Assembly (NCBI RefSeq): GCF_900206265.1 | Contig: NZ_LT907782.1 | Location: 124,001-188,000 of the forward strand | Origin: Nitrosomonas ureae | GTDB lineage: Bacteria; Pseudomonadota; Gammaproteobacteria; Burkholderiales; Nitrosomonadaceae | DNA length: 64,000 bases | Direction of reading: 5' to 3' | In this document: in pieces, positions 55,201 to 64,000 of the stretch | Position numbering within the stretch: the stretch's first letter is position 1 | Layout of the letters: the number at the start of each line of letters is the position of its first letter | The notes under the pieces: generated by a model | What the model saw: the letters and a program-made list of their open reading frames with translations, nothing else | What the model was told of the DNA's origin: nothing | Database searches by the model: none | Made by a program: the position numbers and the translations under genes

Positions 55201-55917
55201 AGCCATTACCAAGGCAGTTTGATCATTCTCAAGTCGTGCCACTATGGTTTCTCCGCTATTGCTAAGCCCCACGTTATTTGAAATTACAGAAAAAACCAGA
55301 TGGCTATAAATTTGTAACGCTAGCACCCCTTGAATTTCTCCATCAATCATAATGGGCGTTGCAACAAATGCGGCTATGGCACCTTTGGACGGTTCGTAGT
55401 ATTCAAAGTCAGAAATACTGCTTTGCAAATTATCCAACGCATGGCGGGTAACTTTACCCAAGCCGGTATCACGGTAGCGATCAGTTCGTAAATTAGTTGC
55501 AAAATCAGATTCATGAGCTTGAGAATAAACTATTGTTCCTTGAGTTGAAATTAAGAACAGATCATAGTATCTCGCATAGTCCAGAAAGCGTTTGAAACTC
55601 TCACGATAATTCGCATCCAATCTGCGATATTCATCGGAGTCCACTCCGTATTGTTCAAAGGCTGCGGTGAGTTTAATGATAGCTTCGTGGGTTGTGTTCA
55701 TACCGCTTACTAAATAAACGTCAGACAAGCGTTCCAGAAGATAGCTATCAATTTGTTCGACTTTTTTGTCAGCGATGGCGGAGACTTTCTGAATGGCAGC
55801 TTCTTTTATTTCCGTTTCGAAGGTATGTAGTAAGCTATTACCAATAAATAGTATTGGTAATAAAGAAACTAATGTGAACCAGACAGCAAAACGCTGTGTA
55901 AGTGACGTGAATTTCAC
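52207..55917 (-). CDS. Hybrid sensor histidine kinase with Cache, HAMP, PAS, REC and HPt domains
   Basis: 1236-aa multidomain phosphorelay kinase. A transmembrane helix at about 11-30 and another at about 316-338 enclose a periplasmic double-Cache sensor. Then HAMP (339-392), coiled coil, PAS (415-545), HisKA with phosphorylated His574 (AAMSHEIRTPMNGVIGM), ATPase domain (N box near 690, ITDNGIGMN, FGGTGLGLAI), a degenerate receiver-like domain (about 812-925), a full receiver with phospho-acceptor Asp1029 (LLLTDLHMPEMDG), and HPt with His1177 (LAHKLKSSA). The layout is BarA-like. No response-regulator gene is adjacent, so its output partner is unknown. Confidence 0.93.
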   Translation of the reverse strand: MKFTSLTQRFAVWFTLVSLLPILFIGNSLLHTFETEIKEAAIQKVSAIADKKVEQIDSYLLERLSDVYLVSGMNTTHEAIIKLTAAFEQYGVDSDEYRRLDANYRESFKRFLDYARYYDLFLISTQGTIVYSQAHESDFATNLRTDRYRDTGLGKVTRHALDNLQSSISDFEYYEPSKGAIAAFVATPIMIDGEIQGVLALQIYSHLVFSVISNNVGLSNSGETIVARLENDQTALVMAPLKYDLDAALKRKIPLDKPPFSTAIQYALNGDSGGALTVNYRGQEVVAAWRYLPRLKWGMVVQIDADEAFASVYQVHFVGVIIVILTFLAALFGAFLFNRRVVDPLKHLNHSALEISAGNLHLRAAIEGWDEMRQLAQTFNLMVERLNASNLELENRVAARTADLQRANSALAIKEEEMRSVVEHMVDCVVTTDEIGKILSVNPVMEKLFGYSHDEMIGQNISIIVPEPDRSKHISYMENYCRTGHGQEYVGRPYLSGSHGIGRGREVEGIRKNGERIELYLAVSEYYVGEERHFTGVMRDIREHVRIMNDLQQARIEAEQANKAKSAFLAAMSHEIRTPMNGVIGMIDVLRQTSLTGYQMEMANLIRDSAYSLLSIIEDILDFSKIEAGKLEIEKIPMSLANIVENACGMLAHVALSKKVELTLFIDPEIPENMLGDPLRLRQILVNIINNAIKFSSKQEKQGKVSVRVLLTESNPDQVVVTFQITDNGIGMNKETQEKLFKSFSQGDPSTTRRFGGTGLGLAISHHLAELMDAEITVQSAPQHGSTFIIQMPFKPLTKISYADHKIDDLAGMNCLILGENDGLSNDLAVYLRSAGAVVEQAPHLTNIEKIIQKLTPGLWLVVIDAGEQVPSIEELRAAFNARSETIKNAAETGLYQSHPFIEPRFIVIKRGRRRQARIEDIDIITLDGDVMYRQSLFRAMEIAAGRIDAETEEAPSLKNVITSAPKPISREEALRQRILILVAEDNDINQKVIRQQLNLLGYAADIASDGKEALKRWQTGDYDLLLTDLHMPEMDGFELTREIRTIEANQKRIPIVALTANALKGEKERCLQTGMDDYLSKPVQLEDLRAMLEKYLPNRKLIEVTQSDSQPALTDSKAESTGIPLDIHVLEQLVGNDPAMIKEMLLDFYTSAEKIAAELHVAYQANQLTTVGSLAHKLKSSARSVGALALGEVCAQMEQAGKNNDAKALADFFPTFDTLMISIKAYLNTLYAKDE

Positions 55918-56322
55918 CAGTTTCTCCTAGTGATTATTTTGCTAATGGGATTGTTTAATTGGTTTTCTAACGCAATAAAGATGTCTCAATAGTTCCAATC
56001 TATAAGATTCAAATTAAGTCCTTCCCTTTGCCGCGAGCATTATTATATCTGCCGCTTTGCTTAAATAGTAAAAGACGTCTATTCTCTCCGGTTTAATGTT
56101 ATTGCAAATTGTGCCGTAATTTGATTGCTTCAAATTTCCGTAACACATATGAAAGCATTTTGTATTGTTAATTTAAACCTAATTGCTAAAAATAGCGACA
56201 CTTAGGAAGGAATGGATCAAAAAGGTAATTTTTCTTATAGAAAAAGTGTTGTTAAAAATAATTTTATGAGAATATGTTAAAGGAAAGGCGGTTCTGTCAA
56301 ATATCTGTGATATTTAACTCAT
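55918..56322. promoter_or_regulatory. Intergenic region upstream of the EpsL-like gene
   Basis: 405 bp between divergent genes. AAATATC-TGT-GATATTT (56299-56315), a perfect 7-bp inverted repeat, lies immediately before the EpsL-like start and could be an operator or fold over the start of translation. No convincing promoter was identified. Confidence 0.4.
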
Positions 56323-57699
56323 GTGAGCTCTGATAATTTGAAGTTGATGAAATATCTGTTTAGTGAAGCTACAGCCGGTCGTATTTGCCAGTGTCATATG
56401 CTCAACGTGATCTGCTTTTTAAGGCTCATTTGGTTGGGATTTCCTGCTTCTGGATGCATGTTGCTAGTTTTTCTCATACCATTTGCTGCTCATGCTCAGA
56501 CTTTTGGTAAAGTGATACAGCCCTATGGAAGTTATATTTTTACCGCGGATGATAATTTATTGCGTTTTAGGGACAATCAGAGGGTCGACAACATTCCAGA
56601 TGGAACTATTCGTAATGCGATCATTCAAAAAGACCTTTTTGATATGTCACATCGATTTACCGGGGGTGTTATCCTTCAGAAGGAAATCAGCCGGCAGCGA
56701 TTAAGTGCCAACTTTAACTATAGCCGCGTTCAGTTCGAAAGATTCAGTGTAATGGACAATAATCTGAAAAATTTCAGCGGCAACTGGAACTGGTTTCTGG
56801 GAAATCAACTGGAAGGTAATATGGGGGCTAGTTATACACAATCTTTGGCACCTTTCTTGTTTCAGCCAGGTATTAAATCCATTCGTACCGAATTGACAGA
56901 GTATATTAATGCGGCTTGGCGGTTTCATCCAAGATGGCGATTGAATGGTGAGTTTACTCATTATGATCTGGGTATCAAGGCGCCTCCTGATGTTCCACGT
57001 TTAAGATTCCTTGAACGTACTGAAAACCAATTTGAAGGAGGAATTGACTATGTTTCCTCGCGAGGTACTGCTGGCAGAAATACAATCGGAGTACTTTTTC
57101 GGCACATAGACGGCAATTTTCCGTTTGAACCTACCTCAGCATTTGTTAATAATGATTACAAGCAACACGAAGTCATGGCTAAGATTAACTGGGATATCAC
57201 GAGTAAATCCACTTTCCAGGTACGGGGTGGATGGGTAGATCGCCAGAATGCCAGTTTTGCACAGCGCGATTTTAGTGGATTCAATGCACGTGGTTTTTTA
57301 CAATGGCGACCAACAGATAAAACTGGATTGACCGTTAGTGGGTGGCGCGAAACTTCAGCCAGACAAAATCTGACCGCAAGCTATAGCCTTAACACCGGCG
57401 TAAGCTTAATACCTTATTGGAATATCACAGAAAAAGTACGAATGGAGGGAGACTTCTCGTACGAAACACGCAACTTTGGTAATCGTATAACAAATCTTAC
57501 TGATCCAGAATTATCAAATGCTTTAGGTGTGCACAATAGAATTCGAAATGCTACTGTCCGATTTGTATATAACCCTTATCTTGGTCTCGAACTTAGTGCT
57601 TCAGCCTATCATGCCGATTTAAAATCAGATTCCGTTTTTGGCGGTTTTAACGCCAATGGTGCCAATGTCAATCTGCAATATACTTACGGACAACGATGA
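56323..57699 (+). CDS. EpsL-like exopolysaccharide outer-membrane beta-barrel protein
   Basis: 458 aa, predicted outer-membrane beta-barrel of the exopolysaccharide EpsL type, seen in exosortase-B linked gene clusters. A late signal peptide, MLLVFLIPFAAHAQ, ends near residue 62; the mature part is rich in alternating aromatic/polar strands (NFSGNWNWFLGNQLEGN, ATVRFVYNPYLGLELS) and ends in NLQYTYGQR. The longest frame starts at GTG 56323, but ATG 56347 or 56398 would give a more normal signal peptide. The stop overlaps the next gene by 4 bp (ATGA). Likely role: exopolysaccharide export or assembly. Confidence 0.75.
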   Translation: MSSDNLKLMKYLFSEATAGRICQCHMLNVICFLRLIWLGFPASGCMLLVFLIPFAAHAQTFGKVIQPYGSYIFTADDNLLRFRDNQRVDNIPDGTIRNAIIQKDLFDMSHRFTGGVILQKEISRQRLSANFNYSRVQFERFSVMDNNLKNFSGNWNWFLGNQLEGNMGASYTQSLAPFLFQPGIKSIRTELTEYINAAWRFHPRWRLNGEFTHYDLGIKAPPDVPRLRFLERTENQFEGGIDYVSSRGTAGRNTIGVLFRHIDGNFPFEPTSAFVNNDYKQHEVMAKINWDITSKSTFQVRGGWVDRQNASFAQRDFSGFNARGFLQWRPTDKTGLTVSGWRETSARQNLTASYSLNTGVSLIPYWNITEKVRMEGDFSYETRNFGNRITNLTDPELSNALGVHNRIRNATVRFVYNPYLGLELSASAYHADLKSDSVFGGFNANGANVNLQYTYGQR

Positions 57700-59141
57700 C
57701 AGTTAATGATTTGCCCATAGTAGCCTTTTTCAAGCACTTGCTTGATCCATTTATTATATGGAGTATGCTGATATTGACAACCTGGTTCTATCGGGAAGAT
57801 TTCACCAGTTACTATTTGATACTAGTCATTATCACTTTCTTTATTTCCTCATATATTTTTGAGCGTATTCTTGTTTACCGTAACTGGCGCAAGGGGCGTT
57901 TGCTTGCTTATATGCGCGATACTGTGATGGGTTGGCTAATCATTGTAGCCATCCTGATATTTCTGGGCTATGCCACTAAGTTTCATAATCAGTTTTCAGG
58001 AGAAGTTCTGCTGACTTGGTTTATTGCTACGCCTTTGATGTTGATCGCAAGTCATCTGACAGTGCATAGCATTGTTGCCAGTCTGTATCACAAAGGCAAA
58101 TTGCGTTCGGCAATAATCATTGGAATCAACGAGAACAGTTTGCACTTTATCAAGCACATTGCTGATCATCCATTTTTTCTGATCAATTTCCAAGGTTTCT
58201 TCGATGAACGTAGTAGCACAAGAATTGCTGGTAGTTTTGGATCTCATGCGACCAATTCACCTGATGAACCTGAGACTGATCCGGTTTCCCGGTCGATCAA
58301 TTTTGGTTCACGCTTGGGAGGACTCGAAGGTGTCGTGTCCTATGTTCAGAAGCATAGTATTGATATGGTTTTTATCAGTTTGCCAATGTCGTCTCAGCCA
58401 CGGATCCAAAAACTAATGGATGAATTGCCTGATACCACAACTTCTATTTATTTTCTTCCAGATATTTATATCTTCGATCTGATGCAGGCGCGATTTGAGT
58501 ATATTGGCGATATTCCGGTAGTCGCCATGAATGAATCACCCTTTACCGGTATTGATGGTGTGGTCAAATCCATCAGTGATTTTGTGCTCGCGTTGGTTAT
58601 CATCATTTTATTGTCTCCTGTGATGGCATGTATTGCATTGGCAGTAAAATTTACTTCGCCGGGCCCTATCATTTTTAAACAGCGTCGATATGGTCTTAAC
58701 GGTGAAGAAATCACCGTTTATAAGTTCCGCTCTATGACAGTCATTGAAGATGGTGCAAATATCCAGCAGGCAAAAGAAAACGACCAGAGATTCACCAGAA
58801 TCGGTGGTTTTCTCCGGCGCACCTCGCTAGATGAGTTACCACAATTCTTCAAAGTGTTGCAAGGACGAATGAGCATCGTTGGTCCACGACCCCATGCGGT
58901 TGCGCATAATGAGCTCTATCGTAAATTGATCAAGGGTTATATGTTAAGGCATAAAGCCAAGCCCGGTATTACCGGCTGGGCTCAGGTTAATGGCTGGCGT
59001 GGCGAAACTGAGGTGTTGGAAAAAATGCAGGCCCGCATTGAACACGATTTGTATTACCTCAAACACTGGTCCATCTGGCTCGACCTTTGGATTATTCTTA
59101 AAACTGTTTTGATCGTCTTGCGTAAAGATAACGCATATTGA
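57696..59141 (+). CDS. Undecaprenyl-phosphate hexose-1-phosphate transferase (polyisoprenyl-phosphate sugar transferase)
   Basis: 481 aa, initiating glycosyltransferase that loads the first sugar phosphate onto undecaprenyl phosphate for exopolysaccharide synthesis. Four N-terminal membrane helices and a CoA-binding-like Rossmann region (residues 130-260) are followed by a membrane re-entrant helix (about 290-312) and the catalytic domain KFTSPGPIIFKQRRYGLNGE, YKFRSM, RTSLDELPQFFKVLQGRMS, VGPRPH, KPGITGWAQVNGWRGET. It is translationally coupled to the EpsL-like gene. The other genes of an Eps or exosortase cluster are not next to it. Confidence 0.92.
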   Translation: MTVNDLPIVAFFKHLLDPFIIWSMLILTTWFYREDFTSYYLILVIITFFISSYIFERILVYRNWRKGRLLAYMRDTVMGWLIIVAILIFLGYATKFHNQFSGEVLLTWFIATPLMLIASHLTVHSIVASLYHKGKLRSAIIIGINENSLHFIKHIADHPFFLINFQGFFDERSSTRIAGSFGSHATNSPDEPETDPVSRSINFGSRLGGLEGVVSYVQKHSIDMVFISLPMSSQPRIQKLMDELPDTTTSIYFLPDIYIFDLMQARFEYIGDIPVVAMNESPFTGIDGVVKSISDFVLALVIIILLSPVMACIALAVKFTSPGPIIFKQRRYGLNGEEITVYKFRSMTVIEDGANIQQAKENDQRFTRIGGFLRRTSLDELPQFFKVLQGRMSIVGPRPHAVAHNELYRKLIKGYMLRHKAKPGITGWAQVNGWRGETEVLEKMQARIEHDLYYLKHWSIWLDLWIILKTVLIVLRKDNAY

Positions 59142-59311
59142 TTACATGGATTTGAGTACGAAAGTAGCTGTTAATAGTGATCAAGAAGCAAATTAAGGTA
59201 ACATGGTAGTTTCTTGATCGATCAAACAAAAGATCAATACGCACATTGTCGCTAAAATATATGGTTTGGGTAATTTTGGTGATGGCGTTACTTATTGGAA
59301 TTCTGCTAAAA

Positions 59312-59317
59312 TATAAT
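59312..59317 (+). promoter_or_regulatory. Candidate -10 box for fdxA
   Basis: TATAAT about 35 bp before the fdxA start, in an AT-rich stretch. The upstream TTACTT (18-bp spacing) is a weak -35. Confidence 0.4.
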
Positions 59318-59351
59318 ATTCTATAAAAGTGTTAAGCAAGGAAAAGTTGTC

Positions 59352-59675
59352 ATGGCTTATGTTGTAACTGAAAATTGTATTAAATGTAAATATACGGATT
59401 GTGTAGATGTATGTCCGGTCGATTGCTTTCGTGAAGGACCTAATTTTCTAGTGATAGATCCAGATGAATGTATTGATTGTACATTATGTGTTGCAGAATG
59501 TCCGGTAGAGGCTATTTATGCGGAGGATGATGTACCTGATGAACAGACGCACTTTATTTCATTGAATGCTGAACTATCCAAAGAATGGCGTCCGATTATT
59601 GAAAAAAAAGATGCGCTGCCTGATGCAGATGATTGGGCTAGCATTAAAGATAAACTGGATCAACTGCAACGCTAA
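59352..59675 (+). CDS. fdxA: Seven-iron ferredoxin FdxA
   Basis: 107-aa ferredoxin with one 3Fe-4S and one 4Fe-4S cluster. Cysteines at 9, 12, 17, 21, 25, 40, 43, 46 and 50 form [17 protein letters not shown] and [12 protein letters not shown]. The FdxA family end, [20 protein letters not shown], is complete. It is a small electron carrier in the cytoplasm; the partner is unknown. It lies 28 bp before the AddB-like gene, perhaps co-transcribed; that nuclease itself probably holds an Fe-S cluster. Confidence 0.95.
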   Translation: MAYVVTENCIKCKYTDCVDVCPVDCFREGPNFLVIDPDECIDCTLCVAECPVEAIYAEDDVPDEQTHFISLNAELSKEWRPIIEKKDALPDADDWASIKDKLDQLQR

Positions 59676-59703
59676 GTGGGAATGGCGGTAACTCAGATGC
59701 CGC

Positions 59704-62475
59704 ATGTTTGATTCTTCACAATTCCCGCAGATTCCTTTCGACGAAGTTTCTAAGCGCATAAATGCTGACAGCTTGGTGGTTACACCCAATCGCAGGCTTG
59801 CATTAGCGCTTAATGAAAAATTTAATCAAGATCAAATCAAACAGAAAAAGACTGCATGGTACTCAGCAGACATTCTGCCATTTTCTTCGCTAATTGAGCG
59901 AATTTATCTCGAATCATTATATGTCAAGCCGGTAGTTGCATTACCCTTGTTACTGTCTGTATATCAGGAACAAGTGCTTTGGGAATCAATTATTCTATCC
60001 TCGGAAGCTGGGAAAGCATTATTAAGAATTTCACAGACAGCCCATTTAGTCAGTGAAGCATGGCATCTCGCACATGCCTGGCGGTTGATTCATCGTCTAG
60101 GCGATATTGTACCGAATGAAGATATTAGGGAGTTTCTAAGTTGGGCGGAAACTTATCAAAATATAACGACACTGACCCGGCAAACGGATCAAGCGCGTAT
60201 TTGTGATCTGATCACAGAACAATATGAATTTCTAGATATTAAAAAGCCATCTCAAATAATTTGCTATGGTTTCGATGTTATTACACCACAGCAAATTCTT
60301 TTTTTAAAGAAGCTGAATAATTGCGGTTGTGAGGTTGTGATCGCTAATCCAGCCATACAATGGCCGCAATCATTAGCAACCATTCAACGATTTGAATATA
60401 CGAATAGCCAGGAAGAAATTTATCAAGCTGCAATATGGGCACGCTCCAAAATTGAAACAGTAAGTAATAGTGTGAATAGTGTGCGCGTAGGTATCGTGGT
60501 ACCGGCATTGATGAAATATCGGAATACGTTGATTCGTATTTTTAAGGAGGTAATGCATCCGGATATTCGACTTGCATTGCCAGGAGCAAAGCGAAATATT
60601 GCACCCTTTAATGTGTCTCTGGGTTTGGCGCTAATAAATTATCCATTGATTGATATAGCTTTTGTGAGCCTGGCATTACTGGATCAGAAAGTGGAATTTA
60701 ATCGCATTAGCTATTGGTTGCGCTCACCATTTCTTGCAGGAAGCGAAAATGAAATGAGTCAACGTGTGCTGCTCGATGCACAAATACGTCGTTTTTCTGA
60801 ACCTGAGATTTCTTTGGAGCGGTTATTTATACTCGTATCGCGAGCAAGTGGAGGAAAGGAATGTCCAATTTTACTGCAGTGTTTGTCAGTATTAAGGATA
60901 TTCCGTCAAACTAGGCTTCCGGAGTCAGCCAGTCATACAGTATTCGCAAGAATTATTGCCGAAGTATTGCAAATTTTGGGTTTTCCCGGAGAGCGTGGTT
61001 TGGATTCCAGCGAGTTTCAAACACTTAAAAAGTGGCAGATGCTTGTCGCAAATTTTGCAGCGCTTGATCAAGTCAACGCAAAAACCAGCTACCCTGAAGC
61101 TGTCAGCCGACTTAGACAGATGGCGGCCAATACCTTGTTTCAACCTGAAACACCTAATGTGCCTGTACAGATTATCGATGTATTTGAGGCGACCGGAATG
61201 GAGTTTGATCATCTGTGGGTCATGGGGTTATCCGATGAACAGTGGCCCTTGAGGTCCCATCCAAATCCTTTTTTGCCATTAGAGTTGCAACGCAAGGAAA
61301 AATTACCTTGGGGATCAACGTTGGAGTCATCTGCATACTGTCAACGATTGACACGGAATTGGCTATCTAGCGCCAAAGATATCATATTGAGCTATCCCAG
61401 ATATAGTAACGATCGCGATGGGCACGAATTGAAATCCAGCCCATTGATTCGATCGATACCCCTCAGAGAAGCGGTGATTCTTGATATGGAACAGCATCAT
61501 GAGCGAATTATCCAATCGTGCGAAATGGAATATATCGTAGATTGTGAATCATCACCGCTGGATAAAGAAATGGCTAAACAAGGTATCAAGGGGGGCACAT
61601 CGATAATTAAGGATTATGCCGCATGCCCCTTTCGTGCTTGGGCTAAGCATCGATTATCTATTACAGGCCTGGATGCGCCGCACACAGGTCTGAATGCAGC
61701 GGAACGAGGCTTGTTGGTGCATCAGGTATTAGCACAGCTATGGCAACAACTGAAAACCAAAGAAGCGCTTGATGATATTAGTGATCACAATCTTGAGCGC
61801 ATACTGGAAGGTATTACAAATAGTGTCATTTTACAGATGGAGCAATATAAGCCTATTGCACTTTCGGGACGTTTTGCACAAATTGAACAACGGCGTTTGT
61901 TTCGTTTGGTGCTTGAATGGCTGGATGAAGAAAAGAAACGGAGTTCCTTTAGGATGATTGCTGCGGAAGAGAAATGCCTTATTCAAATAGGCGATTTGAT
62001 TTTGAACGCCCGCTTGGATCGAATCGATGAATTGGAGGATGGGCAATGGATCGTAATTGATTATAAAACAAGCAGAAAATCCATTCAGTCAATGATCGGG
62101 GAACGTCCTGACGAACCGCAACTTCCTTTATATCTCGTGATGGCAGGGATGAAACAACAAGCTGCAGGTGCTGCATTTGCGGTCATAAAACGAGGGGAAA
62201 TGGGGTTTATGGCAGTAGCACGAGAAGCGGATCTATTGCCAGGTATAAAAGCTTTCTCGCAATTAGAAAAATGCACACGATTTAACACATGGGAGGAACT
62301 GATTGAAGCTTGGCGGCAATCTTTGACAAATCTGGCAACGGGTTTTTGCAATGGTGATGCCAGAGTAAGCCCCAAGAATTTTCCTGTAACGTGTAAGTTT
62401 TGTGATATGCAATTGTTTTGCCGGATTCATGAACGGATCGATGACAGCATTGAGTTGAGCAAGGAAAATGGCTAA
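59704..62475 (+). CDS. PD-(D/E)XK nuclease, AddB-like DNA repair protein
   Basis: 923 aa, AddB/Cas4-type nuclease with a degenerate helicase body, resembling the betaproteobacterial family called probable DNA repair protein. It starts VVTPNRRLALALNEKF. The C-terminal nuclease has LDRIDELEDGQWIVIDYKTS (Asp and Lys of the PD-(D/E)XK core, about residues 765-788). Cysteines in CPFRAWAK (about 640) and CKFCDMQLFC (about 898-908) form the probable iron-sulfur staple typical of AddB. The stop overlaps the helicase gene start by 8 bp, so the two are one functional unit for double-strand-break end processing. Confidence 0.88.
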   Translation: MFDSSQFPQIPFDEVSKRINADSLVVTPNRRLALALNEKFNQDQIKQKKTAWYSADILPFSSLIERIYLESLYVKPVVALPLLLSVYQEQVLWESIILSSEAGKALLRISQTAHLVSEAWHLAHAWRLIHRLGDIVPNEDIREFLSWAETYQNITTLTRQTDQARICDLITEQYEFLDIKKPSQIICYGFDVITPQQILFLKKLNNCGCEVVIANPAIQWPQSLATIQRFEYTNSQEEIYQAAIWARSKIETVSNSVNSVRVGIVVPALMKYRNTLIRIFKEVMHPDIRLALPGAKRNIAPFNVSLGLALINYPLIDIAFVSLALLDQKVEFNRISYWLRSPFLAGSENEMSQRVLLDAQIRRFSEPEISLERLFILVSRASGGKECPILLQCLSVLRIFRQTRLPESASHTVFARIIAEVLQILGFPGERGLDSSEFQTLKKWQMLVANFAALDQVNAKTSYPEAVSRLRQMAANTLFQPETPNVPVQIIDVFEATGMEFDHLWVMGLSDEQWPLRSHPNPFLPLELQRKEKLPWGSTLESSAYCQRLTRNWLSSAKDIILSYPRYSNDRDGHELKSSPLIRSIPLREAVILDMEQHHERIIQSCEMEYIVDCESSPLDKEMAKQGIKGGTSIIKDYAACPFRAWAKHRLSITGLDAPHTGLNAAERGLLVHQVLAQLWQQLKTKEALDDISDHNLERILEGITNSVILQMEQYKPIALSGRFAQIEQRRLFRLVLEWLDEEKKRSSFRMIAAEEKCLIQIGDLILNARLDRIDELEDGQWIVIDYKTSRKSIQSMIGERPDEPQLPLYLVMAGMKQQAAGAAFAVIKRGEMGFMAVAREADLLPGIKAFSQLEKCTRFNTWEELIEAWRQSLTNLATGFCNGDARVSPKNFPVTCKFCDMQLFCRIHERIDDSIELSKENG

Positions 62476-64000
62476 TTCTAAAATAATCCCTGATGCGGAT
62501 CAGCGCCGCCAAGCACTTGATCCATCTCAGTCATTTATTGTTCAAGCGCCTGCCGGATCGGGAAAAACAGCGCTGCTTATCCAACGTTATCTCAAATTAC
62601 TGACTTGTGTCGACACGCCTGAAGAAGTGGTTGCCATTACCTTCACGCGCAAAGCTGCGGCAGAAATGCGTACTCGGGTTCTAGCTGAATTAGAAATTGC
62701 ACGCATTCCAAGTGATGCTGAAACTGCTCATGAAAAATTAAACCGGGAGTTGGCAGCGGCTGTTTTGCAGCGCGATCAACAAGCAGGCTGGTATCTTAGT
62801 GAGCACCCCGAGCGATTGCGAATACAGACGATTGATTCATTATGCGCTTCATTGACAAGACAAATGCCTATGTTGTCAAAATTCGGCGCGCAACCCGAAA
62901 CGACTGAGGATGCTACTGATTTTTATTTGGAGGCGGTACGAGTTACGCTAGAATTGATGCAGCAAGACCACGCAATTGCCCATGATATAGAGCAGTTGCT
63001 TGAGCATCTGGATAATGACATGGCGCGCGTCGAAACTTTACTGATCGAAATGTTGGCGCAGCGTGACCACTGGTTGCGTCATATCCATAGCAAAACCCGT
63101 CAAGAGTTGGAAGAATCCTTGCAAAATTTGCGTCATCATGCATTGCAGTATGTTTGGCTGCAATTTCCCAAGGTGTTAGAAAATGAGTTGCTAGCATTGC
63201 TCCAATATGCTGCCACAAATCTGACTACTGATGGCAGAGAATCATTCCTTCCGCTTCCTAATCAAATATATAACCTTTCTTCAGTTGGTATTCAGCATTG
63301 GTGTGGAATTGCTGAATTGTTACTTACTCGGGAAGGTTCTTGGAGGAAGAAAATCTCTATCAATGAGGGTTTTCCGTCCGGCGGCAGCAAAATTGAGAAG
63401 GATGAAGCAAAGAAATGGAAGAATCGATGGAGTGACTTGATCGCTGCGCTTAGCTCAGAGGAAGTTTTCCGACAAACATTGCATGATGTGCGTCTATTGC
63501 CCCCCGCTTATTATACGGACAAGCAATGGAAAATTCTTGGTGCAATAACAAGATTATTACCGAATGCTGTCGCACAACTTAAGATTATTTTTCAAACCAG
63601 CGGTTTTGTAGATTTTTCGGAAGTTACGCAACGCGCATTGCTTGCACTGGGGGATTCCGAATTTCCTACAGATCTAGCGTTAGCATTGGATTATCGTATC
63701 CAACATTTGTTGATTGATGAGTTTCAGGATACTTCGATCAGTCAGTTTAAGTTAATTGAAAAACTTATTGCTGGCTGGGAAATGGGAGATGGGCGCAGTT
63801 TATTTGCCGTGGGAGATCCGATGCAATCCATCTACCGCTTTCGGGAAGCTGAAGTAGGGCTTTTTTTGCAAGCTCGAAATACCGGCATTGGTCATCTGGT
63901 CTTGCAGCCAATTACGCTCAGTTCTAATTTCCGCTCGCAGCAAGGCATCATTGATTGGGTTAATGAAACTTTTACACAAATTATGCCTGTTCGTGAAGAG
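62468..64000 (+). CDS. UvrD/AddA-like helicase, 5' part (cut by window edge)
   Basis: Superfamily 1 helicase, 511 residues visible, continuing past the window. It starts MANSKIIPDADQRRQALDPS; Walker A is QAPAGSGKT (about residues 27-35), then AITFTRKAAAEMRTRVL, IQTIDSLCASL, LLIDEFQDTSISQFKLI and FAVGDPMQSIYRFREAEVG, with SNFRSQQGI. The ATGGCTAA start overlaps the AddB-like gene's end. The pair resembles AddAB: helicase plus nuclease. Whether this subunit also carries a C-terminal nuclease domain lies outside the window. Confidence 0.92.
   Translation, partial: MANSKIIPDADQRRQALDPSQSFIVQAPAGSGKTALLIQRYLKLLTCVDTPEEVVAITFTRKAAAEMRTRVLAELEIARIPSDAETAHEKLNRELAAAVLQRDQQAGWYLSEHPERLRIQTIDSLCASLTRQMPMLSKFGAQPETTEDATDFYLEAVRVTLELMQQDHAIAHDIEQLLEHLDNDMARVETLLIEMLAQRDHWLRHIHSKTRQELEESLQNLRHHALQYVWLQFPKVLENELLALLQYAATNLTTDGRESFLPLPNQIYNLSSVGIQHWCGIAELLLTREGSWRKKISINEGFPSGGSKIEKDEAKKWKNRWSDLIAALSSEEVFRQTLHDVRLLPPAYYTDKQWKILGAITRLLPNAVAQLKIIFQTSGFVDFSEVTQRALLALGDSEFPTDLALALDYRIQHLLIDEFQDTSISQFKLIEKLIAGWEMGDGRSLFAVGDPMQSIYRFREAEVGLFLQARNTGIGHLVLQPITLSSNFRSQQGIIDWVNETFTQIMPVREE

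Overview
The window looks like a chromosomal segment of a betaproteobacterium, most probably an autotrophic ammonia oxidiser of the Nitrosomonas group. This is inferred from a proteobacterial-type phosphoribulokinase, a rpsO-pnp pair, an argS-SPOR-dsbA-msrA run, an EpsL-type exopolysaccharide outer-membrane protein, a TIGR04073-type exosortase-associated protein, a paired UvrD-like helicase and PD-(D/E)XK nuclease of betaproteobacterial type, and moderate to low GC. No rRNA or ammonia-oxidation gene is present to prove it.

Layout. 1-780: 5' part of glucokinase (minus). 966-2480: HerA/DUF853 ATPase. 2834-5641: a compact plus-strand cluster of a D-Ala-D-Ala-ligase-like ATP-grasp enzyme, a GNAT acetyltransferase, a DapF-family epimerase and a small membrane protein; it could be an uncharacterised small-molecule pathway. 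5855-12418: type I restriction-modification locus (hsdM, hsdS, a GIY-YIG protein, and hsdR with a DUF4145 N-terminus), with two REP-like palindromes and a mosaic specificity gene. hflX follows convergently, and a decayed piece of a second hsdR lies beyond it (14074-14205).

14200-26242 is minus-strand housekeeping: HDOD-GAF protein, gmk, rpoZ, spoT (a stringent-response group); argS, SPOR protein, dsbA, msrA; rlmB and rnr. A tRNA-Leu(CAG) diverges from rnr and is followed by an 11-copy heptamer repeat. Then come dksA, pnp, rpsO, a dynamin-like membrane GTPase, ygfZ with a divergent YgfX-like protein, a lipoprotein, the TIGR04073 protein, an unknown membrane protein, prkB and uvrD.

40090-47258 holds three tandem, closely related copies (each 713 aa) of a secreted protein with about 12 Asp-box/BNR repeats. 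47400-50176 is an accessory scar: palindrome, twin hairpins, bolA, an IS3-type fragment, a 5'-truncated LysR gene and a broken IS5-family element. The end holds a DhaK-DhaL fusion kinase, a 1236-aa hybrid sensor kinase, an EpsL-like porin/sugar-phosphate transferase pair, ferredoxin fdxA, and an AddB-like nuclease with an AddA-like helicase that runs off the right edge.

The best candidates for something undescribed are the ATP-grasp/GNAT/epimerase cluster, the triplicated propeller proteins, and the history of the restriction locus. All functional statements rest on motif reading by eye; no database search was run.
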